A stretch of 64,000 nt of DNA, taken from NCBI RefSeq assembly GCF_001421715.1, contig NZ_LMKP01000034.1:62230-126229 (forward strand), written 5' to 3'. Source of the stretch: Sphingomonas sp. Leaf22 (lineage in GTDB: Bacteria; Pseudomonadota; Alphaproteobacteria; Sphingomonadales; Sphingomonadaceae). Shown in pieces: positions 53,693 through 64,000 of the stretch. The notes under the pieces were generated by a model. It saw only the letters and a list, made by a program, of their open reading frames with translations, did not search any database and was not told the origin of the DNA. A program made the translations under genes and the position numbers. Position 1 is the stretch's first letter; each line of letters opens with the position of its first letter.

Positions 53693-54919
53693 TCAGGTGA
53701 CCGTGTTGCGCGCATGATAGTGCGGCCGGTCCCAACTGCCGTCGCGCAGCAGGTCGGCCAGCACCGCCACCGCCCGCCACAGATCGGCAAACCCGATATA
53801 GAGCGGCGCGAAGCCCAGCCGCAGCACGTCCGGCGCGCGAAAGTCGCCGATGACTCCGCGATCGACCAGCGCCTGACAAATTGCATAAGCCTGCGGATGC
53901 CGGAACGAGACATGGCTCCCCCGCGACCCGGCATCGCGCGGTGACACCAGCGCCATCTCCGGACACTGCGCCTCGACCAGCGCGATACACGCATCCCCCA
54001 GCGCCCGCCCCTTGGCGAACAGCGCCGCGCGATCGACGCCGTCGAACTGCGCGATCCCTTCCTCCAGCGCGGCGATGCCCAGAATCGGCGGCGTTCCGCA
54101 CTGGAACCGGCCGATGTCCGCCGCCGGGGCATAGTCGTCGCCGAACTCGAACGGCGCGGCATGGCCGAACCATCCCGACAGCGGCGACCGCAGCACCGCC
54201 TGATGCCGTTCGGCGACATACAGGAATGCCGGCGCACCCGGCCCGCCATTCAGATATTTATAGCCGCACCCGACCGCCAGATCGGCATGGCAGCCGTTCA
54301 GATCGATCGGGACTGCGCCCACGCTATGGCTCAAATCCCATAGCACCAGCGCCCCCTTCGCCTGCGCCGCCGCCGTGATCGCGCGCATGTCGAGCATCGC
54401 GCCGCTTTTGTAATGAACATGCGTCAACAGCACGACCGCGACATCGTCGTCGATCGCATCGATGATATCGGCCACCGGCACCGTCCGCACCCGCGCGTCG
54501 CCGACGCTCCACGCCGCGCCATCGGCCATATACAGGTCGGTCGGGAAATTGCCCGGCTCGGACAGGATCGTCCGCCTGCCGCCCTGCGCCTTCACCGCCG
54601 CCACCAGCAATTTGTAGAGATTGGCCGAGGTCGAATCGGCGACCACCACCTCCTGCGGTTGCGCGCCGATGAATGGCGCGATTGTCGCACCGACCCGCCG
54701 GCCCGCACCGACCCAGTCATGCGCGTTCCAGCTGCGGATCAGCCCCTGACCCCACTCCTCGACCGCCACCGCCTGCAACCGGGCCGGGGTCGACCGGGGC
54801 AATGCACCCAGCGAGTTGCCATCGAGATAGATCACCCCTTCGGGCAGCGCGAACCGGTCGCGAAACGCACGCAGGGGATCGGCGGCATCCATCGCCTCGG
54901 CTTCCGCCAGCGACCTCAC
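53693..54919 (-). CDS. kynU: Kynureninase
   Basis: PLP enzyme cleaving kynurenine to anthranilate and alanine. IYLDGNSLGALPRSTPARLQ at the N-terminus, VVADSTSANLYKLL, LWDLSHSVGAVPIDLNG and the PLP lysine in GCGYKYLNGGPGAPAFLYV. GTG 54919 overlaps the kynA stop (GTGA) and gives 408 residues; ATG 54892 is an alternative. Confidence 0.96.
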   Translation of the reverse strand: MRSLAEAEAMDAADPLRAFRDRFALPEGVIYLDGNSLGALPRSTPARLQAVAVEEWGQGLIRSWNAHDWVGAGRRVGATIAPFIGAQPQEVVVADSTSANLYKLLVAAVKAQGGRRTILSEPGNFPTDLYMADGAAWSVGDARVRTVPVADIIDAIDDDVAVVLLTHVHYKSGAMLDMRAITAAAQAKGALVLWDLSHSVGAVPIDLNGCHADLAVGCGYKYLNGGPGAPAFLYVAERHQAVLRSPLSGWFGHAAPFEFGDDYAPAADIGRFQCGTPPILGIAALEEGIAQFDGVDRAALFAKGRALGDACIALVEAQCPEMALVSPRDAGSRGSHVSFRHPQAYAICQALVDRGVIGDFRAPDVLRLGFAPLYIGFADLWRAVAVLADLLRDGSWDRPHYHARNTVT

Positions 54920-55740
54920 AACGCCACCCGCACGGCCAGCAATTCGGGAAAGAACACTTCGTCGATCACCTTCGCCAGATAGGGGACGCCCGCCGTTCCG
55001 CCGGTGCCGCGCTTGAAGCCGATGATCCGCTCGATCGTCTTCAGATGGCCGAACCGCCACAGCTGGACCCGATATTCGAGGTCGACCAGCTTCTCGGCCA
55101 GTTCATACAGGTCCCACCAGCGATCGGGGTCCTGATACACCGCCTGCCACGCCGCCTCGACCGCGGGCGACGCGACATAGGGTTGGGTGAAATCGCGCTC
55201 CAACCGGTCGGCCGGAATGTCGAACCCCCGCCGCGCCAGCATCCGCAGCGCCTCGTCATACAGGCTGGTTCTTGCCAACGCCTCGCTCAGCACCGCCTGC
55301 GCCGCCGGGTCGCCGTCATGCGCCGCCAGCAACCCCGCCTTCTTGGCCCCCAGCATATATTCGAGCAGCCGGTACTGCACCGACTGGAACCCCGAACTGC
55401 CGCCCAGCTTGCCGCGCATCGCCGAATAATCGGCGGGGGTGATCGTCGCCAGCACTTCCCAGCTCTGGATCAGCTGCTGCTGCACGCGGGCGACGCGTGC
55501 CATCATCTTGAACGCGATGCCCGGCCGGTCGGCGATCAGCGCCTGCCGCGCCGCTTCCAGCTCGTGGAGGCACAGCTTGATCCACAGCTCCGACGCCTGA
55601 TGGATGACGATGAACAGCAATTCGTCATGCGTGTCGGACAGCGGCGTTTGACAGTTGAGCAACGTGTCGAGCCGCAGATAGCTGGTATAGGTCGGCCCAC
55701 ACTCCGGCGGGGCGGGGCGATCCGCCTCGCGGCTCTCCAT
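54916..55740 (-). CDS. kynA: Tryptophan 2,3-dioxygenase
   Basis: Haem enzyme opening the indole ring of L-tryptophan to N-formylkynurenine. [56 protein letters not shown] and the C-terminal [11 protein letters not shown] are family marks. 274 residues. ATG 55740 overlaps the symporter stop (TAATG) and its own stop overlaps kynU. The formamidase gene kynB that should act between KynA and KynU is not in the window. Confidence 0.97.
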   Translation of the reverse strand: MESREADRPAPPECGPTYTSYLRLDTLLNCQTPLSDTHDELLFIVIHQASELWIKLCLHELEAARQALIADRPGIAFKMMARVARVQQQLIQSWEVLATITPADYSAMRGKLGGSSGFQSVQYRLLEYMLGAKKAGLLAAHDGDPAAQAVLSEALARTSLYDEALRMLARRGFDIPADRLERDFTQPYVASPAVEAAWQAVYQDPDRWWDLYELAEKLVDLEYRVQLWRFGHLKTIERIIGFKRGTGGTAGVPYLAKVIDEVFFPELLAVRVAL

Positions 55741-57074
55741 TATTTCGGCTCGCCCATATCACGGAAGCTGTCGGGCACATCGGTGCGCGGATGGCCCGAC
55801 GGCGTCGGCAGCGGTTCGATCACCGGCGATTCGGGCGTGTCGAATCCGCCCTCCCACTTCGCGATGACGCTGGCGGCGATCGCATTGCCGACGACATTGG
55901 TCGCGGTACGCCCCATGTCGAGGAAGTGATCGATGGCAAGGATCAGCAGCAATCCGGCTTCGGGAATGTTGAACATGCCCAGCGTCGCGGCGATCACCAC
56001 CAGGCTGGCACGCGGCACGCCCGCAATCCCCTTCGACGTAATCATCAACACCAGCAGCATCAGGAACATCTGTCCCCAGCTGAGGTCGATGCCGTACGCC
56101 TGTGCGATGAAGATCGACGCGAACGTCATGTACATCATCGACCCGTCGAGGTTGAACGAATAGCCGAGCGGCAGCACGAAGCTGGCGATGCGCGGCGGCA
56201 CCCCGAACCGGTCGAGCGCTTCCAGGGTGCGCGGATAGGCGGCCTCCGACGACGCGGTCGAAAAGCCGAGCAGGATCGGATCGCGCAGATAGCGCAGCAG
56301 CATCTTCACCCGCGGGCCGATGATGGCGAAGGCGATGCCGATCAGCACCGTCCACAGCGTCGCGAGCCCCAGATAGAAGCTGCCCATGAAATAGGCGAGG
56401 TCACCGATGATCCCCGGCCCCCGCTCGGCCAGCGTCGCCGTCACCGCCGCGAACACCGCGAACGGGGCGAAGCGCATGACGTAATCGGTGACCTGCAACA
56501 TCACCGCGACCAGCCCTTCGAGCGCGCGGACCAGCGGCGCGGCCTTCTCGCCGACCGCCGTGAGCGCGACGCCGATGAACAGCGAGAAGATGACGATCTG
56601 CAGGATCTCGTTGGTCGCCATCGCCTCGATCCCCGAAGCGGGGAAGATATGGCCGACGAACTTGACGAAATCGAAGGCGGGCTTGGCGACGCCGCTATCG
56701 GCGCTGACCGGCGGGATCGGCAGCCCGAGGCCCACGCCCGGCTGCAACAGATTGACCAGCAGCAGCCCCAGCATCAGCGAGATGAAGCTCGCCATCACGA
56801 ACCAGCCGAACGAGCGCAGGCCGACCCGGCCCAGCGACGAACTGTCGCCCATATGCGCGATACCGACGACCAGCGTCGAAAACACCAGCGGCGCGATGAT
56901 CATCTTGATCAGCCGCAGGAACACGGTGGTCACGGCGGACAGGTAATAGGCGATATTCTTCAGCGTCGCGGTGCCGGCACCGCCGCCATCGTCCAGCGCG
57001 GCGTTCAACGCCCAGCCGAGGACGAGGCCCCCGACGAGCGCGATGAGAATGAAAGTCGTAAGCCGCTTGGCCAT
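55740..57074 (-). CDS. Dicarboxylate/amino acid:cation symporter (DAACS)
   Basis: 444-residue inner-membrane transporter. [40 protein letters not shown] (serine-rich hairpin), [14 protein letters not shown] and [20 protein letters not shown] are DAACS signatures. It is paralogous to the dctA product but lacks the DctA-type TSSSES. First gene of a translationally coupled operon with kynA and kynU, so an aromatic or aspartate-like substrate from tryptophan metabolism is plausible; unproven. Confidence 0.9.
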   Translation of the reverse strand: MAKRLTTFILIALVGGLVLGWALNAALDDGGGAGTATLKNIAYYLSAVTTVFLRLIKMIIAPLVFSTLVVGIAHMGDSSSLGRVGLRSFGWFVMASFISLMLGLLLVNLLQPGVGLGLPIPPVSADSGVAKPAFDFVKFVGHIFPASGIEAMATNEILQIVIFSLFIGVALTAVGEKAAPLVRALEGLVAVMLQVTDYVMRFAPFAVFAAVTATLAERGPGIIGDLAYFMGSFYLGLATLWTVLIGIAFAIIGPRVKMLLRYLRDPILLGFSTASSEAAYPRTLEALDRFGVPPRIASFVLPLGYSFNLDGSMMYMTFASIFIAQAYGIDLSWGQMFLMLLVLMITSKGIAGVPRASLVVIAATLGMFNIPEAGLLLILAIDHFLDMGRTATNVVGNAIAASVIAKWEGGFDTPESPVIEPLPTPSGHPRTDVPDSFRDMGEPK

Positions 57075-57182
57075 GCGTCGTCCCTGATCGTTTGCGTGGG
57101 AAAGGACGGGAATGTTTCGTCCGGGTCAACCCCGTGCTTGTCCCAGCTTGGCAAGTGGCCCGTGCCTGCGTATCGAACCGAA

Positions 57183-59828
57183 ATGACCTCGACCAACGAT
57201 GTTCGCCGCTCGTTCCTCGATTTTTTCGAGAAGGCGGGCCACGCCCGCGTAGCTTCCGCGCCGCTCGTTCCGCAGAACGACCCGACGCTGATGTTCGTCA
57301 ATGCGGGGATGGTGCCGTTCAAGAACGTGTTCACCGGCCTCGAAACGCGACCCTATGTGACGGCGACATCGTCGCAAAAGTGCGTGCGCGCCGGCGGCAA
57401 GCATAACGACCTCGACAATGTCGGCTATACCGCGCGGCATCACACCTTCTTCGAAATGCTCGGCAATTTCTCGTTCGGCGATTATTTCAAGGAACAGGCG
57501 ATCCTGAATGCCTGGACGCTGCTGACCCGCGACTGGGGCTTGGCCCCGGAAAAGCTGACCGCGACCGTCTATCACACCGACGACGAAGCGTTCGACCTGT
57601 GGAAGAAGATTGCGGGGCTGCCCGATCACCGGATCATCCGCATCCCGACCAAGGACAATTTCTGGGCGATGGGCGACAGCGGCCCGTGCGGTCCATGTTC
57701 GGAAATCTTCTACGATCACGGCGACCACATCCCCGGCGGCCCTCCCGGTTCGCCGGACGAGGACGGCGACCGCTTCGTCGAGATCTGGAACCTCGTGTTC
57801 ATGCAGTTCGAGCAGGACGCGAACGAGATCGTCGGCGACCTGCCCAAGAAGTCGATCGACACCGGCATGGGCCTCGAACGCATCGCGGCGGTGATGCAGG
57901 GCGTGTCGGACAATTACGATACCGACACCTTCAAGGCGCTGATCGCCGCATCGTGCGAACTGACCGGCACCCGCGCGGAAGGGGAAATGCAGGCCAGCCA
58001 TCGCGTCATCGCCGACCATCTGCGCGCGTCGGGGTTCCTGATCGCCGACGGCGTGCTGCCTGCCGCTGACGGCCGCGGCTATGTCCTGCGCCGCATCATG
58101 CGCCGGGCGATGCGCCACGCGCATCTGCTGGGGGCGAAGGACCCGTTGATGCACCGGCTGGTCGGCTCGCTCGTGTCCGAAATGGGCGCGGCCTATCCCG
58201 AGCTGGTCCGCGCGCAGCCGCTGATCGAAGCCACGCTCAGCCAAGAGGAAACCCAGTTCCGCCGTACCCTCGACAAGGGGCTGAAGCTCCTCGACGAAGC
58301 GACCGCCGGCATGGCCGATGGCGCGACGCTGGCCGGTGAGACCGCCTTCAAGCTCTACGACACGTTCGGTTTCCCCTATGACCTGACCGAGGACGCGCTG
58401 CGCGCGCAGGGCTACGCCGTCGACCGCGCCGGGTTCGACGCGGCGATGGCCGAACAGAAGCGGGCCGCCCGCGCCGCGTGGAAAGGTTCGGGGGCCAAGG
58501 CATCCGACGAAATCTGGTTCGATGTCTTCGAAACCGCCGGCCCGACCGAATTCATCGGCTATTCGGTCGAGGCGGGCGAGGGGCAAGTCGTCGCCATCGT
58601 GCGCGACGGCGCGCGCGTCGAATCGGCGCAGGCCGGCGACGAGGTGCTGGTGCTGACCAATCAGACCCCCTTTTATGCCGAGAGCGGCGGCCAAGTCGGC
58701 GATGCCGGCACCATGGCGACCGATGCCGGGTTCAAGGCGACCGTCACCGACACCGCCAAGCAGCTCGGCAAGCTCCACGCCCATGTCGCGACGATCGAGG
58801 CGGGGACGCTCAAGGTCGGCGACAGCGTCGCCCTCACCATCGACCATGCCCGCCGCGCGCAGATCCGCGCCAACCACTCGGCGACGCATCTGCTGCACGA
58901 GGCGCTGCGCGAACAGCTGGGCACCCATGTCGCGCAAAAGGGATCGATGGTCGCGCCCGAACGCCTGCGCTTCGACTTCTCGCAACCCTCGCCGATCGCC
59001 GCCGATGCGCTGGCGCTGGTCGAGGCCGACGTCAACGCGCAGGTCCGCGGCAATGGCGGCGTCACCACCCGGCTGATGACCCCTGACGACGCGATCGCGA
59101 TGGGCGCGATGGCGCTGTTCGGCGAGAAATATGGCGACGAGGTCCGCGTCGTGTCGATGGGGCAGGATGCGGACGGCACCTATTCGATCGAGCTGTGCGG
59201 CGGGACGCACGTCAATGCGTTGGGTGAAATCGGCCTGTTCAAGATCGTGTCCGAAGGTGCGGTGTCGTCGGGCGTCCGCCGGGTCGAGGCGCTGACCGGA
59301 GAGGCTGCGCGCCAGTGGCTCGGCAACCGCGACGCGAAGCTGCGCGAAGCCGCCGCCGCGCTGAAGGCGACCCCCGACGAAGTGCCGGCGCGTGTCGCGC
59401 AACTGGTCGAGGATCGCCGCCGCCTCGAACGCGAACTCGCCGAAGCGAAGAAGGCGCTCGCGATGGGCGGCGGTGCCGGTGCCGCCCCCGCCGGTCCCGA
59501 ACAGGTCGGCGACATCGCCTTCCTCGGACAGGTCATCGACGGCCTCGAAGCCAAGGCGCTACGCGGCACGATCGACGAGGCCCGCACCCGCGTGCCGTCG
59601 GGCGTGGTCGCGCTGGTCGCGGTCAACGACGGCCGCGCCTCGGTCGCGGTCGGCGTGTCGAGCGATCTGGTCGGCCGGGTAAGCGCGGTCGATCTGGTCA
59701 AGGCAGCAGTCGCGGCACTCGGCGGGCAGGGCGGCGGCGGCCGTCCCGACATGGCGCAGGGCGGTGGCCCCGACGGGTCGAAGGGTGCCGAGGCGATCGA
59801 CGCGATCAAGGTGCTGCTGGCCGGCTGA
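57183..59828 (+). CDS. alaS: Alanyl-tRNA synthetase
   Basis: 881 residues. Catalytic domain ([60 protein letters not shown]), editing domain with [13 protein letters not shown] and [13 protein letters not shown] zinc ligands, C-Ala domain with [16 protein letters not shown] [15 protein letters not shown] 57183 starts [11 protein letters not shown]. The frame is open far upstream to 55791 but that part is antisense to the symporter. A 108-base gap to the divergent symporter holds both promoters. Confidence 0.98.
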   Translation: MTSTNDVRRSFLDFFEKAGHARVASAPLVPQNDPTLMFVNAGMVPFKNVFTGLETRPYVTATSSQKCVRAGGKHNDLDNVGYTARHHTFFEMLGNFSFGDYFKEQAILNAWTLLTRDWGLAPEKLTATVYHTDDEAFDLWKKIAGLPDHRIIRIPTKDNFWAMGDSGPCGPCSEIFYDHGDHIPGGPPGSPDEDGDRFVEIWNLVFMQFEQDANEIVGDLPKKSIDTGMGLERIAAVMQGVSDNYDTDTFKALIAASCELTGTRAEGEMQASHRVIADHLRASGFLIADGVLPAADGRGYVLRRIMRRAMRHAHLLGAKDPLMHRLVGSLVSEMGAAYPELVRAQPLIEATLSQEETQFRRTLDKGLKLLDEATAGMADGATLAGETAFKLYDTFGFPYDLTEDALRAQGYAVDRAGFDAAMAEQKRAARAAWKGSGAKASDEIWFDVFETAGPTEFIGYSVEAGEGQVVAIVRDGARVESAQAGDEVLVLTNQTPFYAESGGQVGDAGTMATDAGFKATVTDTAKQLGKLHAHVATIEAGTLKVGDSVALTIDHARRAQIRANHSATHLLHEALREQLGTHVAQKGSMVAPERLRFDFSQPSPIAADALALVEADVNAQVRGNGGVTTRLMTPDDAIAMGAMALFGEKYGDEVRVVSMGQDADGTYSIELCGGTHVNALGEIGLFKIVSEGAVSSGVRRVEALTGEAARQWLGNRDAKLREAAAALKATPDEVPARVAQLVEDRRRLERELAEAKKALAMGGGAGAAPAGPEQVGDIAFLGQVIDGLEAKALRGTIDEARTRVPSGVVALVAVNDGRASVAVGVSSDLVGRVSAVDLVKAAVAALGGQGGGGRPDMAQGGGPDGSKGAEAIDAIKVLLAG

Positions 59829-59846
59829 CGCCAGCCACAAACAATA

Positions 59847-59941
59847 CCGTACCCCGGCGAAGGCCGGGGCCCAGTCGGGTGAAGCTGTCCGCATCTCGCG
59901 AAGGCCTTACCAACTGGGCCCCGGCCTCCGCCGGGGTACGT
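59847..59941. repeat. Paired palindromic intergenic repeat, copy 3
   Basis: GTACCCCGGCGAAGGCCGGG (from 59849) and its inverted partner, ending CCGCCGGGGTACG at 59941, share the form of the other copies but with a CCCCGG core. About 45 bases between arms. First of two tandem elements between alaS and the GH105 gene. Confidence 0.7.
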
Positions 59942-59971
59942 CGTTTATGAGGGGAGGGCGCGCCCCCCCAA

Positions 59972-60052
59972 CCGTATCCCCGCGAAGGCGGGGATCCAGA
60001 GCCAAGCAGCGCACCGCCCGCGACCCTGGACCCCCGCCTACGCGGGGGTACG
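59972..60052. repeat. Paired palindromic intergenic repeat, copy 4
   Basis: CCGTATCCCCGCGAAGGCGG (from 59972) and its partner TGGACCCCCGCCTACGCGGG (from 60028). Second of two elements in the gap 59829-60079, which has no other content that I recognise. It lies about 30 bases past the stop of the GH105 gene. Confidence 0.7.
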
Positions 60053-60079
60053 TTCTCTACCAAGAGCCTGTCGGACCCC

Positions 60080-61192
60080 TCAAATATACGTCCGCAAAAA
60101 CTCGGCCAGCGCACACACCGCCAGACTCTGCCCGTACGGCATCGAGGTCAGCGCGATATCCTTATAGAATTGCTGCGTATCCCCCATCGCCGTCCCGAAG
60201 CTCACCTGCTTCAACTCGCCGGTCGCATCGATATTGGCCAGCACCCCGCGCACCGCCTTGATTCCGACCGCCTCATACGCACGCGGCAGATACCCCTTCC
60301 GCACCGCCTTCAGGATGCCATACGCAAACCCCGCCGCCGCCGACGCTTCCAGATAGCTGGTCGGATCGACGATCAGCGTATGCCACAACCCGCTTTCGTC
60401 CTGCGTCTCGGCCAGCGTCTTCACCTGCGCCGCCAGCGTATCGATCAGGAACATCCGGAACGCATCGCCAACGGGCAGGTCCAGAATCTCGATAATCTCC
60501 GGAATCGCGATCGTGACCCAGCAATTTCCCCGCGCCCACAGCGCCTCGGCAAAATTGTGCCGCCCGTTGAAATCCCAACCGTGGAACCACAGCCCGGTCT
60601 TCTTGTCGAACAGATACTTGATATGGACGAGGAACTGGCGCTTCGCCTCCTCGACATAGTGCGGCCGGCCCAGCAACAGCCCGATCTTGGCCAGCGGCAA
60701 CACGCTCATCATCAGCGTGTCGTCCCACATCTCGCCCGGATTCTCGTCATTATAGACGATATGCTGGAACCCGCCCTCCTCGGTCTTGGGCAGGCCGTCC
60801 GGGGCCATCAGCCATTCCGCCCATGTATCCAGATACGGGATATAGCGCGGATCCGGCTCATGCTCGTACAGATAGGCGAGGGTAATGAACGGCGCGACGG
60901 TGTTGATGTTCTTGGTCGGAGTCCCTTCCGCAAAGCGATCCTCGAACCATTGCTTGATGATCGCCAGTGCCGCCTTGTCGCCGGTCTGCTCATAATAGCG
61001 CCACATGCCGAACAGGCCGACGCCATGCGTCCATTCCCACCCGGCCCAGCCCTTGGTATCGATGATTCGTCCGTCGTCGAGGTGGAGCAGGAACTCGCCC
61101 GTCTCGTCCTTGATATTGACCAGATTGTCCATCAGCAGCGCGATGGCGTCGGTCACCTGTCGGCGGGGAATGTCGTGGGTCAGCGCGGCCAT
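60080..61192 (-). CDS. GH105 unsaturated rhamnogalacturonyl/glucuronyl hydrolase
   Basis: Removes the unsaturated uronic acid from oligosaccharides released by pectate or rhamnogalacturonan lyases. 370 residues, an (alpha/alpha)6 barrel. WEWTHGVGLFGMWRYYEQTG, GEMWDDTLMMSVLPLAKIG, GLWFHGWDFNGRHNFAEALW, ARGNCWVTIAIPE and SYLEASAAAGFAYGILKA match YteR/YesR proteins. No signal peptide, so cytoplasmic. ATG 61192; an open extension upstream reads through the repeat at 61234 and is not part of the gene. Confidence 0.92.
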   Translation of the reverse strand: MAALTHDIPRRQVTDAIALLMDNLVNIKDETGEFLLHLDDGRIIDTKGWAGWEWTHGVGLFGMWRYYEQTGDKAALAIIKQWFEDRFAEGTPTKNINTVAPFITLAYLYEHEPDPRYIPYLDTWAEWLMAPDGLPKTEEGGFQHIVYNDENPGEMWDDTLMMSVLPLAKIGLLLGRPHYVEEAKRQFLVHIKYLFDKKTGLWFHGWDFNGRHNFAEALWARGNCWVTIAIPEIIEILDLPVGDAFRMFLIDTLAAQVKTLAETQDESGLWHTLIVDPTSYLEASAAAGFAYGILKAVRKGYLPRAYEAVGIKAVRGVLANIDATGELKQVSFGTAMGDTQQFYKDIALTSMPYGQSLAVCALAEFLRTYI

Positions 61193-61233
61193 GATAGCTC
61201 CGGAAGAAAGGTTGTTTCGTTCAAAACTTGGTG

Positions 61234-61311
61234 TGCTCCCGCGCAGGCGGGAGCCTAGGGCCACAAGCGTGCCGCCTGCGGCTCTGGACCCCCGCCTTCG
61301 CGGGGGTACGG
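61234..61311. repeat. Paired palindromic intergenic repeat, copy 5
   Basis: GCTCCCGCGCAGGCGGGAGC (from 61235) and an inverted partner TGGACCCCCGCCTTCGCGGG (from 61285) followed by GGTACGG. It fills most of the 133-base gap between the GH35 stop and the GH105 start. Confidence 0.7.
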
Positions 61312-61325
61312 AAAGGGGTGAGGGA

Positions 61326-64000
61326 TCACTCCCCCAACACCGCCGGTGCATCGACCATCCGCACCGGCACCCCGCCGCGAACGTTGCGCATCGTCACCAG
61401 CTTCACGGCTTCCAGCGCGTTGCCCGGCGCGCCATCGCTGGTCACCGCCAGCGACAGAACATTGCGCCCGCGATGGTTCAGCACGCCCTCGGGCACGACG
61501 AAGGTCCGCTGCGGCCCGACATGGGCGATGAACTGCCCCATGTGCCAGCCATTGACGAACACCAGCACCCGGTAATCGACCGGCGATCGCGGAACCGAGG
61601 CATCGCCGAACGACACCCCGATCGTCGCATCCTGCCCCTTGGGCACGTTCAGGTCGAAACGGGTCCGATACCAGCTGGTCCCCGCCGGTGCCGAGGTCGC
61701 CGGCAGCGACACCTTCGCCCAGCGCGCATCGTCGAATCCCGGCAGATGCCAGCCCATCCGCTCGCCAAATTGCCCGCCATTATTGGCGACACCGCGGACG
61801 GGATCGACGATATCCTCGCCGCCCTGCCGCCCCTGAATCTTCCACGCGACGGGAATGGCGAAGGAGTCGCCCGCCTGCTTCTCGACCGATGCCGATACCA
61901 ACCCGCGCGCTTCCTTGTGGAAATCGTCGGCGTCGAGATCCCAGTTATGGCCGTTGTTGCGCAGCATCACCGACAGGATATGCTCGCCCGGCGTCCGCGC
62001 CGCATCCGGAAGGGCGATCGTCGCCGTCCCCGTCGTGATCGGTCGCGGCAGCCCGCCGGGCAGTTCGTCCTGCCCGATCAGCTTCCCGTCGAGGAAGACC
62101 TGCACCATCCCCGATCCGCCGGCCCCGTAATACAGCCGCAACCGTTCGGCATCGGGCGTGCCGGTGAAGCGCCCGCGATACCAGACATCGCCCTCGTGAA
62201 AGCCATAGGCGTCCATCAGCATGTTCGGCTGCCCGTCGGGGCGTGCGGTGATGCTGGCATAGGCGCGATTGTCGATCGCCTGCCACTGGCTGTCGTCGAA
62301 GCCCGGTTCCGCCTCGGGCGTGCCGGGTGCCATCCGCCAATCGCCCAGCACCGGCAGCGTCACCGCCGCCGGACCGGGCAGGGCGCTGCGGGCAACGACG
62401 CTCCCTGCACTCCCGACACCGGTCGCGACCCGCACGCCATTCCACGTCACCGATCGCGCGACCTTGGGTGCCCAAAGCTCCAGCGGTGTCGCTTGCTTCG
62501 TATCGCCCGCCAGTGCCAAGACCGATCCACGCAACTTCGCCGACCGCACCAGTGCCGGCCCGCGCACCAGCACGTCGCCCGACTTCCAGAATGTCGCGAC
62601 CTCGGCCTCATCGCCGATCAGCAGCGTCATCGGCGGGCGGCCGCCGCCCGACACCTGCACCCGCGCCAACGCCCCATGGGTATAGTCGAGCCGCAAATCG
62701 CCCTTCGCCGTATCGAATGACGACCGCACCTCACCCGCAATTACGCGAACGGTCGGCGCACTGGCATAGCGCAGCACGGTCTTACCCGCCTCCTGCGCCC
62801 GCCCGTACAGCAGCAGCACGTCGCCGCCATCGATCCGCAGATGCGACTGCAACTCCGACGTCGCATAGACCAGCCGCTGCCCGCCCAGATCGACACCCGC
62901 GACCAGCCACTTCGCATCGAACCCGTTCAGCCGCATCTCCGGCAGCGTATAGCGCCCGTCGGGCAGGTCGGCGGTGATGGTGAAGCGGTCGTCGGTAGCC
63001 TTGTTCGACGGGTTATGCGTCACCAGCAGGAACCGGGCGTCGGTCTCGGGCGACTTGTTGTGATAGACCTGAATGTCCGGCGAAGAGATCGTCACCGGCC
63101 CCGCCGGCACCATCCCCGCCAGATCAGGCACCGCCGCGATCATGCCGGCCAGCGATTTCAGCTCCTCGGCCTTTTCGCGCACCTCGCGCGCCTCGCTGAA
63201 CGCCGCACCATAATCATAGCTGGTGAAGACCACCGGCGCCGGCAGCCAGCCCCAGCTGGTGCCGCCAAACCCCATATAGAAGCTCTGGATGGCGATGCCG
63301 TTGGCTAGGTTGGTGCCATAGAACACCCGCTGGAACCGCTTGCCACGCTGGCGGGCGTTACATTCATACCCGCCGTTCGATCCCCAGTAATCGAACCAGC
63401 CGCCGCCGAATTCCGCCGCGAAGCCCGGCGTATTCGGACTGGCCGAAGCGCCGCCCCTTGATCCGCCCGGACCGTAAAAGCCCCAGTCGGGCGCGGCCGA
63501 CCCGCGCGTCACCTTGCCACCGACGGTGCAGGTGCCGCCGGGATAGCCGTCGAACGCGTACAGGTCGGGCGAACCTTCGACCGTCTTCGCCACGTTCGAC
63601 CCGCGCGGCACCCAATATCCGTTGCGCCCCTGATCGTTGTGGAACAGCGGCACGGTGATCCCGTCCGCCCGCGCCTTGGCATATAGGTGATCCATATACC
63701 GCCCCTGTGCCGGGGTGGTCAGCGCCAGTTCGTTCTCGATCTGGTGCAGGATCACGCTGCCGCCCTTTTCTCCCTTCGGGCCGCCATTGATCTGGTGGCG
63801 GGCAATGATCGGGTTGATCTGCGACAGCCACTCGTCGACGGCGGCGAGGTAATCGGGATCGTCGGTCCGCGCCCGTGCGCGCTGGTTGACCAGCCATCCA
63901 GGAAAGCCACCGCGCGTCAGCTCCGCATTCACATACGGCCCGGCACGGGTGATGACGTACAGTCCTTCCTCGGCCGCCATGGTCAGCAACCGGTCGATGT
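61326..64000 (-). CDS. GH35 beta-galactosidase, N-terminus beyond the window
   Basis: At least 891 residues; the first part of the gene is past the right edge. The sequence enters inside the catalytic barrel (EEGLYVITRAGPYVNAELTR, the GH35 signature region), with the acid/base in ILHQIENELAL and the probable nucleophile in GFAAEFGGGWFD. C-terminal beta-sandwich domains carry jelly-roll motifs (GDVWYRGRFTGT, GTSWYRTRFDLNVP, VFVNGWHMGQF). Probably exported. Together with GH105 on the same strand it suggests removal of galactan side chains from rhamnogalacturonan I. Confidence 0.9.
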   Translation of the reverse strand, partial: IDRLLTMAAEEGLYVITRAGPYVNAELTRGGFPGWLVNQRARARTDDPDYLAAVDEWLSQINPIIARHQINGGPKGEKGGSVILHQIENELALTTPAQGRYMDHLYAKARADGITVPLFHNDQGRNGYWVPRGSNVAKTVEGSPDLYAFDGYPGGTCTVGGKVTRGSAAPDWGFYGPGGSRGGASASPNTPGFAAEFGGGWFDYWGSNGGYECNARQRGKRFQRVFYGTNLANGIAIQSFYMGFGGTSWGWLPAPVVFTSYDYGAAFSEAREVREKAEELKSLAGMIAAVPDLAGMVPAGPVTISSPDIQVYHNKSPETDARFLLVTHNPSNKATDDRFTITADLPDGRYTLPEMRLNGFDAKWLVAGVDLGGQRLVYATSELQSHLRIDGGDVLLLYGRAQEAGKTVLRYASAPTVRVIAGEVRSSFDTAKGDLRLDYTHGALARVQVSGGGRPPMTLLIGDEAEVATFWKSGDVLVRGPALVRSAKLRGSVLALAGDTKQATPLELWAPKVARSVTWNGVRVATGVGSAGSVVARSALPGPAAVTLPVLGDWRMAPGTPEAEPGFDDSQWQAIDNRAYASITARPDGQPNMLMDAYGFHEGDVWYRGRFTGTPDAERLRLYYGAGGSGMVQVFLDGKLIGQDELPGGLPRPITTGTATIALPDAARTPGEHILSVMLRNNGHNWDLDADDFHKEARGLVSASVEKQAGDSFAIPVAWKIQGRQGGEDIVDPVRGVANNGGQFGERMGWHLPGFDDARWAKVSLPATSAPAGTSWYRTRFDLNVPKGQDATIGVSFGDASVPRSPVDYRVLVFVNGWHMGQFIAHVGPQRTFVVPEGVLNHRGRNVLSLAVTSDGAPGNALEAVKLVTMRNVRGGVPVRMVDAPAVLGE

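Noticed and set aside
57075..57182. Leader or T-box-like element before alaS
   Set aside because: I see no specifier or T-box consensus and no clear hairpin with a T-run; alaS leaders of this kind are mainly in Firmicutes.

Overview
The window is GC-rich chromosomal DNA with dense coding and many start-stop overlaps. Gene content points to a sphingomonad (Alphaproteobacteria, Sphingomonadales, Sphingomonas-like). The evidence is the order rpsB-tsf-pyrH-frr-uppS-cdsA-dxr-rseP-bamA-skp-fabZ without lpxD, lpxA or lpxB, the style of the TonB receptor and the two Crp/Fnr proteins, a plant-polysaccharide glycosidase repertoire, and paired palindromic intergenic repeats. I found no phage, integrase, transposase, CRISPR or rRNA genes. 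The genus is an inference from gene content and not from a marker gene.

Region by region. 1-2.1 kb: start of icd, then psd and pssA for phosphatidylethanolamine synthesis. 2.3-13.8 kb: a housekeeping run (translation, undecaprenyl and isoprenoid precursors, CDP-diacylglycerol, envelope proteolysis, outer-membrane assembly, FabZ, L31). 14-16.4 kb: a secreted GH3 glycosidase with a LacI-type operator upstream. 16.7-30.1 kb: the most unusual block. Two paralogous ~1100-residue proteins, each joining a GH18-like hydrolase, a NodB polysaccharide deacetylase and a processive GT2 synthase, point toward each other around a hybrid histidine kinase with a ParD-like N-terminus, a LacI regulator and a PDZ/response-regulator/kinase trio. 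30.4 kb: tRNA-Ser(CGA). 30.6-35.7 kb: hspQ and a divergent pair, a PepSY-flavodoxin-FNR reductase and a TonB receptor, probably for siderophore iron. 36-44.5 kb: a C4-dicarboxylate module (malic enzyme, outer-membrane porin, DctA, DctB, DctD) whose DctD lacks the GAFTGA loop. 44.5-48.2 kb: two Crp/Fnr regulators around a tandem pair of Tat-exported ferritin-like proteins. 48.3-53.1 kb: cytochrome c maturation genes ccmCDEFGHI. 53.4-57.1 kb: a DUF3072 protein and a symporter-kynA-kynU operon. 57.2-59.8 kb: alaS. 60-64 kb: GH105 and the start-truncated GH35, the edge of what looks like a pectin-side-chain degradation locus.

How the genes fit together. The first 14 kb is core envelope and translation biology. 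The block at 16.7-30.1 kb looks like a regulated exopolysaccharide system in which synthesis, deacetylation and trimming are carried on one chain, present twice. The dct block would carry dicarboxylates across both membranes and feed them into malic enzyme. The symporter-kynAU operon couples amino-acid-type uptake to tryptophan breakdown. Start sites were picked from signal peptides, Shine-Dalgarno sequences and overlaps; many starts are GTG or TTG, and alternatives are given where they matter.
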